Assembly (NCBI GenBank): GCA_001829155.1
Contig: MIAO01000095.1
Coordinates: 1-44,524, forward strand
DNA length: 44,524 bases
Origin: Spirochaetes bacterium GWB1_36_13
GTDB lineage: Bacteria; Spirochaetota; GWB1-36-13
Direction: 5' to 3'
The notes below the pieces were generated by a model. It worked only from the letters and a program-made list of their open reading frames with translations, searched no databases and had not been told where the DNA came from. Every line of letters starts with the position of its first letter. Within the stretch, counting starts at the first letter, position 1. Made by a program: the position numbers and the translations under genes. Shown here one piece after another: positions 1 through 8,658 of the stretch.

Positions 1-1
1 A

Positions 2-679
2 AAATCCCGTTTCCATATCAAAAAGCGGGAAGAGCTCCGGTTTATGCGCACCAAGGTTTTCAGCGTAGTCCGAAGCATTATCACCGCTATGGGCAAGCGC
101 TTTGAAAAAGACGGTCTGATCGCGCACCACCGGGATGTTTTTTACCTCACGGTCAATGAAGTGATTGAATTGATAGAAGGCAGATCATCAAGCCAGCTGA
201 TTGTGAAAGACATCATTGAACTGCGCAAAAAAGAGTTTGATGAATACAGAAAGCAGGAAAGTTTTGAGCGGATGTATTTTTACGGTGATATTTACAACAA
301 CAATCTGGTGGAAATTCTTTCCGATGAGGAAGTGGATATGGCGAAAGAAGAAGAAACCGGAGACCCGAATATTTTCAGGGGGACTCCATGCAGCCCCGGT
401 TTTATCAAAGGCAAAGCTAAAGTAGTGCTCACTACCGAAGACGCTGATTTAAACGGGGAAATCCTCGTTACCAAGCGGACCGACCCCGGATGGGTGCCTC
501 TTTTTCCATCCATCAGCGGGCTGGTAATCGAACGGGGTTCTGTCCTCTCTCACTCGGCCGTGGTTGCCCGTGAAATGGGAATCCCGACTATTGTAGGCCT
601 CCGCAAAATCACCGATAAAATCCAGACCGGCGACCTCCTCGAAGTGGACGGCTCTACAGGAGTGGTGAAAAAAGTGTGA
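2..679 (+). CDS. Phosphoenolpyruvate synthase-like protein, 3' end (truncated by window start)
   Basis: The frame is open from base 2 (…KSRFHIKKREELRFMRTKVFSVVRSI…), so the CDS starts outside the window. C-terminal PEP-utilising mobile domain: GTPCSPGFIKGKAKVV…LVTKRTDPGWVPLFPSISGLVIERGSVLSHSAVVAREMGIPTIVGL…GDLLEVDGSTGVV. Confidence 0.85.
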   Translation, partial: KSRFHIKKREELRFMRTKVFSVVRSIITAMGKRFEKDGLIAHHRDVFYLTVNEVIELIEGRSSSQLIVKDIIELRKKEFDEYRKQESFERMYFYGDIYNNNLVEILSDEEVDMAKEEETGDPNIFRGTPCSPGFIKGKAKVVLTTEDADLNGEILVTKRTDPGWVPLFPSISGLVIERGSVLSHSAVVAREMGIPTIVGLRKITDKIQTGDLLEVDGSTGVVKKV

Positions 680-745
680 AAAATGGTTTTTGGGAGATAG
701 AAAAGTGATATTTTTATAATTTAGCAGTTTAGTTTAATATACACA

Positions 746-904
746 ACTGAATATAAATTGCAAAATTTGTCATTCCGGTTTTTGATAGCAAAAGACCGGA
801 ATCTGTAACTTAAAATGATTATTTTCAATAGATTCCAGCCTTCGCAGGAATGACAAAGAGAATAAAAAAATGCTCAGATTTTTGCAATTTAAAATCATTT
901 CAGT
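746..904. repeat. Nested imperfect palindromic intergenic element (MITE/REP-like)
   Basis: Outer arms TAAATTGCAAAA (754-765) / TTTTGCAATTTA (880-891), extended imperfectly by ACTGAAT…/…ATTTCAGT. Inner arms GTCATTCC (769-776) / GGAATGAC (847-854). Confidence 0.55.
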
Positions 905-926
905 ATAGAATTATTTTTTAAACGAA

Positions 927-1475
927 TCATTTCTTTTGAAGTTCCAGATATTTTTTATATTCTTGATCTGCCAGATCAAAAAGTCCATTGCTTTTATAAA
1001 TAATCACTTTTAATAAGCTTCTCATTTCAGGATCATCTGTGCTTTCATCCACTTGTTTGATCTCTTTTTTAACTTCTTCGCTGAGTTTATCTTTATCTTT
1101 TGGTTTTTTTGAACTGCTGAAAACCATGGTGTCGTTGTCTGTTACGGATTTTTTCCCGTCTTTTATCATTTGGATAGACACAGCATTCATTCCTTCCAGT
1201 CCTTTTTCGGTCAGTTTGAAACGGGATTTTTTCTGGATTTGATATTTACTGCCGTCTTTTAAAATCAAAATAATTTCAGATTTTCCGCCAACTGAAATGA
1301 TAGTGCCGGATTCCAGTGATTTGAATTGAACAGGTTTAATTTTTTGTTTATCTTTGGTGATTTCAATAGAACCTTTAAAAGAATAAATCGCCGCAATTGT
1401 TTTTTCGGATGCGTCAATTTTTGTAAAAACTGAAAAAGTAATTAATAGTAATAAGATAAGTGTTTTTTTTAACAT
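927..1475 (-). CDS. Exported FecR-like domain protein
   Basis: Signal peptide MLKKTLILLLLITFSVFTKIDASEK. FecR-like stretch AAIYSFKGSIEITK…SLESGTIISVGGKSEIILILKDGSKYQIQKKSRF. Start moved to MLKK (SD GGGAG upstream) rather than track start 1508. Confidence 0.6.
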   Translation of the reverse strand: MLKKTLILLLLITFSVFTKIDASEKTIAAIYSFKGSIEITKDKQKIKPVQFKSLESGTIISVGGKSEIILILKDGSKYQIQKKSRFKLTEKGLEGMNAVSIQMIKDGKKSVTDNDTMVFSSSKKPKDKDKLSEEVKKEIKQVDESTDDPEMRSLLKVIIYKSNGLFDLADQEYKKYLELQKK

Positions 1476-1630
1476 ATTTTTCTCCCGTTTTTTTTGTAAA
1501 AAATACAATTCTTTTGATAATAATATATGCTAAAATTTGTATTTAACCAAAAAATTAATAAAAAATGGGTAAGGTTTTTTAATTGTTAAAATGAAAATAA
1601 GAAAGGATTGTCTTTTTTGAGTGTAAAAAG

Positions 1631-1703
<73 letters not shown>

Positions 1704-1893
1704 GCTTTTGACTATTTAAATATAGCAATTGAAATTCAAGAAAACAAAATTTTTTTAAAAAAATATAAGGGATTGAAAATAAATATATCCTATGAAATCT
1801 ACTCTATCGTAACAAAATCGGAAGATTTAAAAGTAAAGGTTGTAAAAGAAAAAGAAGAACAGGTAAAAAAGCGTAAAAAGGGGAATTAAAGAG

Positions 1894-2592
1894 TTACTTA
1901 ACCTCGTCCCACATCTGCTGGAGAACCGCGGTAAGCGTATCCTGCTCTTCATTTCTGAACTGCATGAGTTTGGGAATGTTTTTAAGAAAGTCTTTGACAA
2001 AAATCAGTTCATTTTCGCTTTTACGATAAAAATGCAAAGCTTGATAAGCTGTGGAAAGAAAATAACGGTATAAAATATTAAAAGGATATTTTTGAGTCAT
2101 TTTTCTGAAAATAAAAAGAGTTTTTATCTTTCTTCCTGTTTCCTGATAAATCAGACCTTTATAGAAAAGAGTCTTTTCTTCTCCTATGAAATTCCGGTAA
2201 AGCTTGACCAGACGGCGGGCAATGGTATATTTTTCAGATTTAATTAGAATATCAATTAATTCTTTTTTAAAATCAGGATCATAAGGGAAGCGGATGCTTC
2301 CAATCCTTGAAAAACGAAACGCAAGGCTTGTTTTTTTCTGTTTTTTGGACTCTTTAATCAAATTATTCAGGTTGTTTTTTAAAGGAAAGGCAACAGCGAT
2401 CCGTTGAAGGGTTTTCAATTTTTTTTCATTCAGGCGCAGAATGTCATAGCATTCAGCCAGAAGAGAAAGAATTCTCATGTCTTTTTCTCTGACTCTTTCA
2501 AGCATCAACACTGCTTCCTGAAATTTTCCCTGATTACAGTAATTCAAAGCCAAATCATGAGCAATATCGGGAGACTTTAAATCTAAAATCAT
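1894..2592 (-). CDS. TPR-like repeat protein
   Basis: Helical repeat pattern (DLALNYCNQGKFQEAVLMLERVREKD…LLAECYDILRLNEKKLKTLQRIAVAFP). Confidence 0.6.
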   Translation of the reverse strand: MILDLKSPDIAHDLALNYCNQGKFQEAVLMLERVREKDMRILSLLAECYDILRLNEKKLKTLQRIAVAFPLKNNLNNLIKESKKQKKTSLAFRFSRIGSIRFPYDPDFKKELIDILIKSEKYTIARRLVKLYRNFIGEEKTLFYKGLIYQETGRKIKTLFIFRKMTQKYPFNILYRYFLSTAYQALHFYRKSENELIFVKDFLKNIPKLMQFRNEEQDTLTAVLQQMWDEVK

Positions 2593-2667
2593 AACAAACC
2601 TGCTTTCTCTTTATCAGTGATAAATATCGATTTTTTTGGAATCAAAATTGAATGCTATTCAAAAATT

Positions 2668-5247
2668 TTATTGAAGAATCTGAATCCCGACAGCGGTCAA
2701 ATCATCTTGAAAAAAAGGCTTTCCGACAAAGTCTTTTAGAGACTCCCGAAGAGAATGAATAAAATTTTCAAGAGGAAGATAGGAATTATTTTGTATAAAC
2801 GATAAAAGCCCGGTGTCTCCAAATTCATCCCCCGTGGAGTTAAATTCTTCTGTCAGCCCGTCGGTATAAAAAAGGAGCCTGTCGTTTTTTTCAAAATTAA
2901 TATCATAATAGTGATAAACCGTTTTTTCAAGCATTCCGATCATTTTTGAATTTTTACCGAGTTTATGGATTTCATTCCCTCTCATAAGGTATTGGGGGGG
3001 ATGACCTGCCGAAGCGTAAAATATTTTTTTTTCATAAAAATCAATTTCTGCTGTAAAACAGCTGAAAAAAATACTCAAATTAAAATACTGTTTATAAAAA
3101 ACCTGATTGAGATGAGAGAGAATATCAGAAGGAGATGAAGAAGTATTTTTAATTTTCTCATATTCGCTTTTAATCAGCATAGTCGCTAAAGCCGCCTGAA
3201 TGCCGTGCCCAATTGCATCCGCTATAAAAACTCTGATAATGCCCTCTTCCATTTCAAAAATATCATAAATATCGCCGCCGATTTCATTATGCGGCTGATA
3301 AATGGTTTTGATTTGAAGGTTTTGAATGTGTGAAAAAGAAAAAGGCAGAAGATTTCCCTGAATCTGTCTTGCCAGCGCCATATCTTCGGATATCATCCGC
3401 TCTTTTTCCAGAAGCTTGTTTCTCGCTTCCTCTATTTCATCATAAAGTTTCGAGTTGCGCACAACAACGCTGATCTGAGCCACAAAACGGGTAATAGAGT
3501 CCAAATCTTCTTCTTTTAAAAAAATAGGCGTGGAATGAGAAAAAAGACTGAAAGCCCCAATCACTTCTTCTCCTACTAAAAGAGGAATGTTTAAAGCTGT
3601 TCTCAGTTCTAAATCCTCAGCCACTTTCCGGTTTAATGGATTTTCAATCAACTCCGGTCTGACATCCGGAAAATAGGACATCTTTTTTTCCAGAATAGTT
3701 TCTCCGATTCTTCCGCCTTTTTCAAAATTGAGCGGAAAATATTTTCCTTCCATTTTTTCCTGTTCATGCTTAAGCCGTTCTGGAAGACGGTATATTTCTA
3801 CTTTATAAGTTTTCAGGTCTTTTTGAACAAAACTCAAACCAAATCCTTCAAAAGAAAAAGTATTTTTAAGATATTCTATAATTTTATTAAAGACAGAAAC
3901 AAAGTCGAGGGACAATATCAGATCTTTTGTAATATCATTGAAAAGAGAAAGCTCATTTTTTTTTGCTTCTATTTCCTGATAGAGTTTTTTGTTTTTCAAA
4001 ATCACGCCGATCTGGGCGGTAAATTTCTGAATGGACTGAATATTTTCAGGGGTAATAGAGATGCTTCGGGAGCTTGCCGTCAGCGTAAAAGAACCGATGA
4101 CTTCATTTTCTACCGGTATCGGCATATGAAGGACACTTTTGATTTGATACTCTTCTACAATATCCTTGTCCATTGACTGAGGAAAGTAGGTGGTATCAAT
4201 ATCGGTAACAAATAAAGGTCTGTTGCTGAGAATTGTCACCGAAGCGATTCCTCCTTTCAAAGGATCTAAAGAAAACTTATCCCCTTTTCTGATTTCAATC
4301 CGGTTTAAAAACGATCTTTTCGGCATCTGCCAGATTTCAACAATATAATTCTGCCTGTTTTTATCCACCAGCCCCAGTCCCAGTCCTTCAAATCCGTAAG
4401 TGTTTTTAAGATAGTCTGCTATCTCTTTGATAATTTCATCAAAATTAAAAAAAGAACTGATTTTTCGGACAATTTCCCCAAAAGTTTCGAGTTCTTTATG
4501 AGAAGCCATCGCATCTTCATTCGATTTGATATTTCTTATGATCGGCAGTATCTGGGAAATAAAAAAATCCAGCGATTGAATTTCTTTTGGTTTAAGTGAA
4601 AGAGAAGCCGAATGTGTGGTCAAAGTAAGAAAGCCCACACAACTTTCTTTTGTTTTTAAGGGAATCTGTAAAAAACTTTTAATTTTAAGAAAAGATGTAA
4701 ATTTTTGATTTTCATTTGATTTTATTAATTTAGAAGAAAAATCAGAGATAAAATTCATCCTGTTTAAATTGTCAATTAAAACAAAAGGATAGGGTTTCCC
4801 GATTTTTTCTTTACAAACATCCTGAAACTCTGGAAGCATAGAAAAAGCAGAAACAATGGGATTTTCGCCTTTTCCCCTGTAAAGCGCCAGCATTGCTCCC
4901 TCAAACCCGAATTTAATAAAAAGAAAAGAACTGATTTTTTCAAATAATGTTTCAATATTTTTTAAACCCTGACATTCCTGAAGTACCTGACTCAACTGCA
5001 AAAGATCAAAAGAATGCGCTTCTGCCTGACGATAGGCTGTTTTAAACTGAGAAAGCGCTTTTGATATTATTTTAAAATAAAAATATGAAAAAACAAGGGA
5101 AATAATCAAGATTCCCGGCAGAAAAAACACAAGATTGTCAAATAGATGAGAAGAAAAAAAGCCTTGAATGAGAAATAAAATCGAAAACACAAACAATGTC
5201 AATCCAAATATCTTAAAAAAATATATCCGGTTCTGTTTTCTGCTCAT
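2668..5247 (-). CDS. Membrane-anchored PP2C/SpoIIE (RsbU-type) serine phosphatase with three tandem GAF domains
   Basis: Two N-terminal TM segments. Three repeated GAF-like blocks (FLQIPLKTKESCVGFLTLTT; LHMPIPVENEVIGSFTLTAS; LNIPLLVGEEVIGAFSLFSH). SpoIIE catalytic region EIGGDIYDIFEM…VFIADAIGHGIQAALATM…FYASAGHPPQYL…NDRLLFYTDGLTEEFN…QDDLTAVGIQI. Confidence 0.9.
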   Translation of the reverse strand: MSRKQNRIYFFKIFGLTLFVFSILFLIQGFFSSHLFDNLVFFLPGILIISLVFSYFYFKIISKALSQFKTAYRQAEAHSFDLLQLSQVLQECQGLKNIETLFEKISSFLFIKFGFEGAMLALYRGKGENPIVSAFSMLPEFQDVCKEKIGKPYPFVLIDNLNRMNFISDFSSKLIKSNENQKFTSFLKIKSFLQIPLKTKESCVGFLTLTTHSASLSLKPKEIQSLDFFISQILPIIRNIKSNEDAMASHKELETFGEIVRKISSFFNFDEIIKEIADYLKNTYGFEGLGLGLVDKNRQNYIVEIWQMPKRSFLNRIEIRKGDKFSLDPLKGGIASVTILSNRPLFVTDIDTTYFPQSMDKDIVEEYQIKSVLHMPIPVENEVIGSFTLTASSRSISITPENIQSIQKFTAQIGVILKNKKLYQEIEAKKNELSLFNDITKDLILSLDFVSVFNKIIEYLKNTFSFEGFGLSFVQKDLKTYKVEIYRLPERLKHEQEKMEGKYFPLNFEKGGRIGETILEKKMSYFPDVRPELIENPLNRKVAEDLELRTALNIPLLVGEEVIGAFSLFSHSTPIFLKEEDLDSITRFVAQISVVVRNSKLYDEIEEARNKLLEKERMISEDMALARQIQGNLLPFSFSHIQNLQIKTIYQPHNEIGGDIYDIFEMEEGIIRVFIADAIGHGIQAALATMLIKSEYEKIKNTSSSPSDILSHLNQVFYKQYFNLSIFFSCFTAEIDFYEKKIFYASAGHPPQYLMRGNEIHKLGKNSKMIGMLEKTVYHYYDINFEKNDRLLFYTDGLTEEFNSTGDEFGDTGLLSFIQNNSYLPLENFIHSLRESLKDFVGKPFFQDDLTAVGIQILQ

Positions 5248-5250
5248 TAA

Positions 5251-6225
5251 TTATTTCAGCTCAACAATCCCGCCGTCGAGCGCCAGAATAATTTCCAGTT
5301 TATTTTCCTTGCGGTAGTTTTTACAATAACTGTCCCGGTATTTTCGGGCGTTTATAAATTTTTCATAAATAGCCTGATCCCGGTTTGAGGGTTCGTGATG
5401 AAAAAGCGCCAGTTTCTTGACTCCTGCTTCAATAGCAAGTTCAACTCCAATATTGGCAGAAGAATGCCCCCAGTCCATTTTATGAAGCTCTGCTTCCTGA
5501 AAAGTGTACATCGCATCAAAAACCAAAAGGTCAGCATCTTTATAAAATCTCACATATTCTTGAATTTTCTGCTCGGAAAGCTCCCGGGAAGGATATTCTC
5601 CATCCGTTGCATAAACAAAAGATTTTCCATCAGGAAAATCAAAACGGTAAGAAAAAGAACCTCCCGGATGCCGCAGAGGAAGAATTCGTATTTTTACATT
5701 ATTCAGCTGGATAAAACCTTCAGGGCTCAATTGAAAAAAACTCTTGAAAGAAGCCATATCGGTCATTTCCACAGGAAAATGATGTTTTACCTGCTGATCC
5801 GCCAATTTTAATTCCGGATCCGAATGCCCCGAATAAACATTAATGCTGAAAGAAGGGTTGTAAGCCGGAACAAAAAAAGGAAAACCCATAATATGATCCC
5901 AATGAAAATGAGAAAGAAAAAGATGGACAATACTTTTCTTTTCCTGTCTTTTAATCAGATCTAATCCAAGTTCCCGGAGTCCGCTGCCGGCATCCAGAAT
6001 AAAATAATCATCCAATCCCTGAATTTCAACGCAGGGGCTGTTGCCTTTATAAGTATTTTTTACATAACTGGGAAGAGAATGGTAAATTTTCTCAGCATCT
6101 TCTTTGTTTTTAACAGGAGAGTCAATCGTTTCCATAAGAGCGGCAAGGAGTTTTTCCTTCAGAGCATTTTGCTGAAGCGGAGCAGGTATAGAACCGGTGG
6201 TCCCCCAAAACTTAATTTTAATCAT
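5251..6225 (-). CDS. Metallo-beta-lactamase-fold hydrolase
   Basis: IKFWGTTGSIPAP N-terminus, YFILDAGSGLRELG, HLFLSHFHWDHIMGFPFF (HxHxDH), FVYATDGEYP, DAMYT…GHSSANIGVELA…LFHHEPSN. Confidence 0.88.
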   Translation of the reverse strand: MIKIKFWGTTGSIPAPLQQNALKEKLLAALMETIDSPVKNKEDAEKIYHSLPSYVKNTYKGNSPCVEIQGLDDYFILDAGSGLRELGLDLIKRQEKKSIVHLFLSHFHWDHIMGFPFFVPAYNPSFSINVYSGHSDPELKLADQQVKHHFPVEMTDMASFKSFFQLSPEGFIQLNNVKIRILPLRHPGGSFSYRFDFPDGKSFVYATDGEYPSRELSEQKIQEYVRFYKDADLLVFDAMYTFQEAELHKMDWGHSSANIGVELAIEAGVKKLALFHHEPSNRDQAIYEKFINARKYRDSYCKNYRKENKLEIILALDGGIVELK

Positions 6226-6341
6226 TCTCAAGTCCTTTTGAAGTTACTATAAAAAAATAATAGTTTATAAAAAAAAATCAATTAAATTTTTAATACGCAA
6301 AGAATATTTTCGGAAAAAAGAATGAGTTTTTGGAGATTTAT

Positions 6342-7076
6342 ATGCCCCGTTTAGAAAGAAAAGCCAGAAAAAAATTCGGAGCCGCAATAGTCGCCCATAA
6401 AATGATCGAAGAAGGCGATACAGTGCTCATAGCGGTATCAGGAGGAAAAGACAGTCTTTTGATGGTAAAACTTTTTGCTGATTTTCAAAAAAAAGCGCCC
6501 ATTGATTTTAAAATAATCGCTTGCCATCTTAAAAATGAATTGACCGAACCTGCGCTCCGGGAAAAAACAGCTGCCTATGTCGAGCAGGTTTTTAAAGATT
6601 TAAATATTCCTTATATTATTAAAAACCTTCCTACAGTCAGTGAAAGCAAAAAAGACAAGCCCGTCAGCTGTTTCTGGTGCAGCTGGCTCAGACGGACCTA
6701 TCTTTTTAAAATAGCAAAAGATATGGGAATCAAAAAACTTGCTTTAGGGCACCATAAAGACGATATGATTGAGACTTTTCTTATGAATCTTTTTTATCAT
6801 GGCAAACTCTCTACTATGCCGATGAAACTTCAGCTTTTTAAAGGAGATTTGAGCATTATAAGACCCTTAGGGCTTCTTCTGGAAAAAGAAATTGCAATTG
6901 TATCCCAGGAGATGGGTTTTATTCCTGCTACCTGCCTTTGCGCTTTTGCCGGGAATACCAAAAGAAATTCGATGAAAGAAATGATCTCTGAAATTGAAAA
7001 AGAAGTGAAATCAGTCAAAACAAATCTATTTAATGCCTGTGATTTTTCAAATATCGAGAAAGAGTATCTGAATTGA
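6342..7076 (+). CDS. PP-loop ATPase, TtcA/TilS-like tRNA-thiolation family
   Basis: PP-loop VLIAVSGGKDSLLM; CFWCSWLRR CxxC; LALGHHKDDMIETFLMNLFYHGKLSTMPMKL; CLCAF. Start at 6342 with GGAG upstream; track start 6330 is TTG. Confidence 0.85.
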   Translation: MPRLERKARKKFGAAIVAHKMIEEGDTVLIAVSGGKDSLLMVKLFADFQKKAPIDFKIIACHLKNELTEPALREKTAAYVEQVFKDLNIPYIIKNLPTVSESKKDKPVSCFWCSWLRRTYLFKIAKDMGIKKLALGHHKDDMIETFLMNLFYHGKLSTMPMKLQLFKGDLSIIRPLGLLLEKEIAIVSQEMGFIPATCLCAFAGNTKRNSMKEMISEIEKEVKSVKTNLFNACDFSNIEKEYLN

Positions 7077-7163
7077 AAAAGTTTTTTATCTTTTCAGAAA
7101 AAGAGTTAAATTTTCATTCTGTATTTTTTTGATAATTATAAAATAATTTATATTGGATTTTAA

Positions 7164-8411
7164 ATGACTTCTTTGGAGCAATCTTCTTTTTCTTTAGACG
7201 AAATACTGAGGAATGAATTGATTGAAGCTCATTTCCAGCCTATTATTTCTATAAAGAGAAAATCCGTCTGCGGTCTGGAAGGTTTATGCAGAGGACAGTC
7301 TGTCACAGAAAAAAAATTGATCCCTCCTTTTGCGCTTTTTGAACGGGCTTTGATAGAGGATCGTGTTTTGGAACTGGATCGTTTGTGCCGGAAAAGAGTA
7401 TTGGAACAATTTCAGCCGATTTATGAAAAAAACAACACTGCCCTGCTTTTTTTAAACTTTGAAATATCCATTATTGATAAAGGAGTTGTCGGCTCCGGCA
7501 ATATTGTCAATACAGTTCGAAAACTCGGTATTAATCCTAAAAATATTGTTATTGAAATAATTGAGTCTAAAGTAAATGATACTGAAGCTTTAAAGGATTT
7601 TGTTGCCACTTACAAGGACTATGGTTTTTTGATCGCATTGGATGATTTCGGCGCCGGACATTCCAATTTGGACCGCATCGCCCATGTCAAACCGGATATT
7701 TTAAAAATAGACCGTTCAATTATCAGTAATATTGATAAAGAATATTATAAACAGGAAATTTTTAAATCTCTGGTCAGTCTTTCTCATAGAGTCGGCTCTC
7801 TTGTACTGGCAGAAGGAACGGAAACAGAAGAAGAAATTTTCACCTGTCTTGAACTCGGCGCTGATCTTTTTCAGGGATTTTATTTTAAGAAGCCCGAACC
7901 TGTTTCAAGCCATATTTTTCATATGCTTCAGGATAAAATTGAATACATTTCCTATCAATTCAGAAATACTGTACTTGAAAAAATAAATAGTCACAAATTT
8001 CATAAAATCAAATTAGATACGATCATGAATCATCTGATCGCCGGGTTGCTTTCCACTCCGCTGGATGATTTCGATGCCAGACTGAAAGAAATGATTTATG
8101 AGTACCCATCCATTGAATGCGCCTATATTTTAAACGAAATGGGCATTCAGACAACCGAGACTATTTTCAATACTTCAGACGCGCCCATCATAGAAAAGAA
8201 ACTTCTTTTTCATCCTGCTGTCAAAGGAAGCGGGCATTCATTGAAAGATTATTATTTTTTTATCCTTTCAGGACTGAATCAGTACATTACCGAACCTTAT
8301 ATTTCCATGGCAACCGGAAGACTTTGCATCACAGTTTCTTCTCTTTTCAGAAACATCCACTATCATGAAAAATTTATCCTGTGTATTGATTTAAATCCGG
8401 ATTTTATATAG
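7164..8411 (+). CDS. EAL-domain protein with C-terminal Cache/PDC-like domain (YkuI-like architecture)
   Basis: FQPIISIKRKSVCGLEGLCRG, LLFLNFEIS, NIVIEIIESK, ALDDFGAGHSNLDRI, PDILKIDRSII, VLAEGTETEEE, GADLFQGFYFKKP. C-terminal YISMATGRLCITVSSLF resembles PDC/Cache sensors. No TM segment seen. Confidence 0.85.
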   Translation: MTSLEQSSFSLDEILRNELIEAHFQPIISIKRKSVCGLEGLCRGQSVTEKKLIPPFALFERALIEDRVLELDRLCRKRVLEQFQPIYEKNNTALLFLNFEISIIDKGVVGSGNIVNTVRKLGINPKNIVIEIIESKVNDTEALKDFVATYKDYGFLIALDDFGAGHSNLDRIAHVKPDILKIDRSIISNIDKEYYKQEIFKSLVSLSHRVGSLVLAEGTETEEEIFTCLELGADLFQGFYFKKPEPVSSHIFHMLQDKIEYISYQFRNTVLEKINSHKFHKIKLDTIMNHLIAGLLSTPLDDFDARLKEMIYEYPSIECAYILNEMGIQTTETIFNTSDAPIIEKKLLFHPAVKGSGHSLKDYYFFILSGLNQYITEPYISMATGRLCITVSSLFRNIHYHEKFILCIDLNPDFI

Positions 8412-8601
8412 GGAAGTTCTGAGGCTCTTTCTCATTTCAAGTGGTAAATTGATTTTTAAATAATCTAGTTTTCCATAATAGAAGGAATTTTGAAATTAAT
8501 TTCTTTTTTTACCGTCAGGTAGTGTAAATAAATAGTTATTGAAAAACAATGTTTTAATTCCTAAAACTCCCCTTGTCTTCCTCTGGTCAGCGCCGATTAA
8601 A

Positions 8602-8645
8602 CCTCTCTCTTTCAAAAAAAACAACCGTTTCAATGAAAGAGAGGG
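8602..8645. terminator. Possible terminator hairpin between convergent EAL gene and lysS
   Basis: CTCTCTTTCA (8605-8614) / TGAAAGAGAG (8634-8643), extended by T·G and C-G pairs. Lies just 3' of lysS. No clean T-tract. Confidence 0.4.
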
Positions 8646-8658
8646 AAAGTTAAAAATT

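Noticed and set aside
1773-1889. 38-codon TTG ORF (MKINISYEIYSIVTKSEDLKVKVVKEKEEQVKKRKKGN)
   Set aside because: Codon-like but very short, weak SD and no recognised family; could be a remnant, not supportable as a gene.
3766-4176. 136-aa + strand ORF opposite the GAF-PP2C gene
   Set aside because: Lies in the antisense of a clear GAF-domain coding region.
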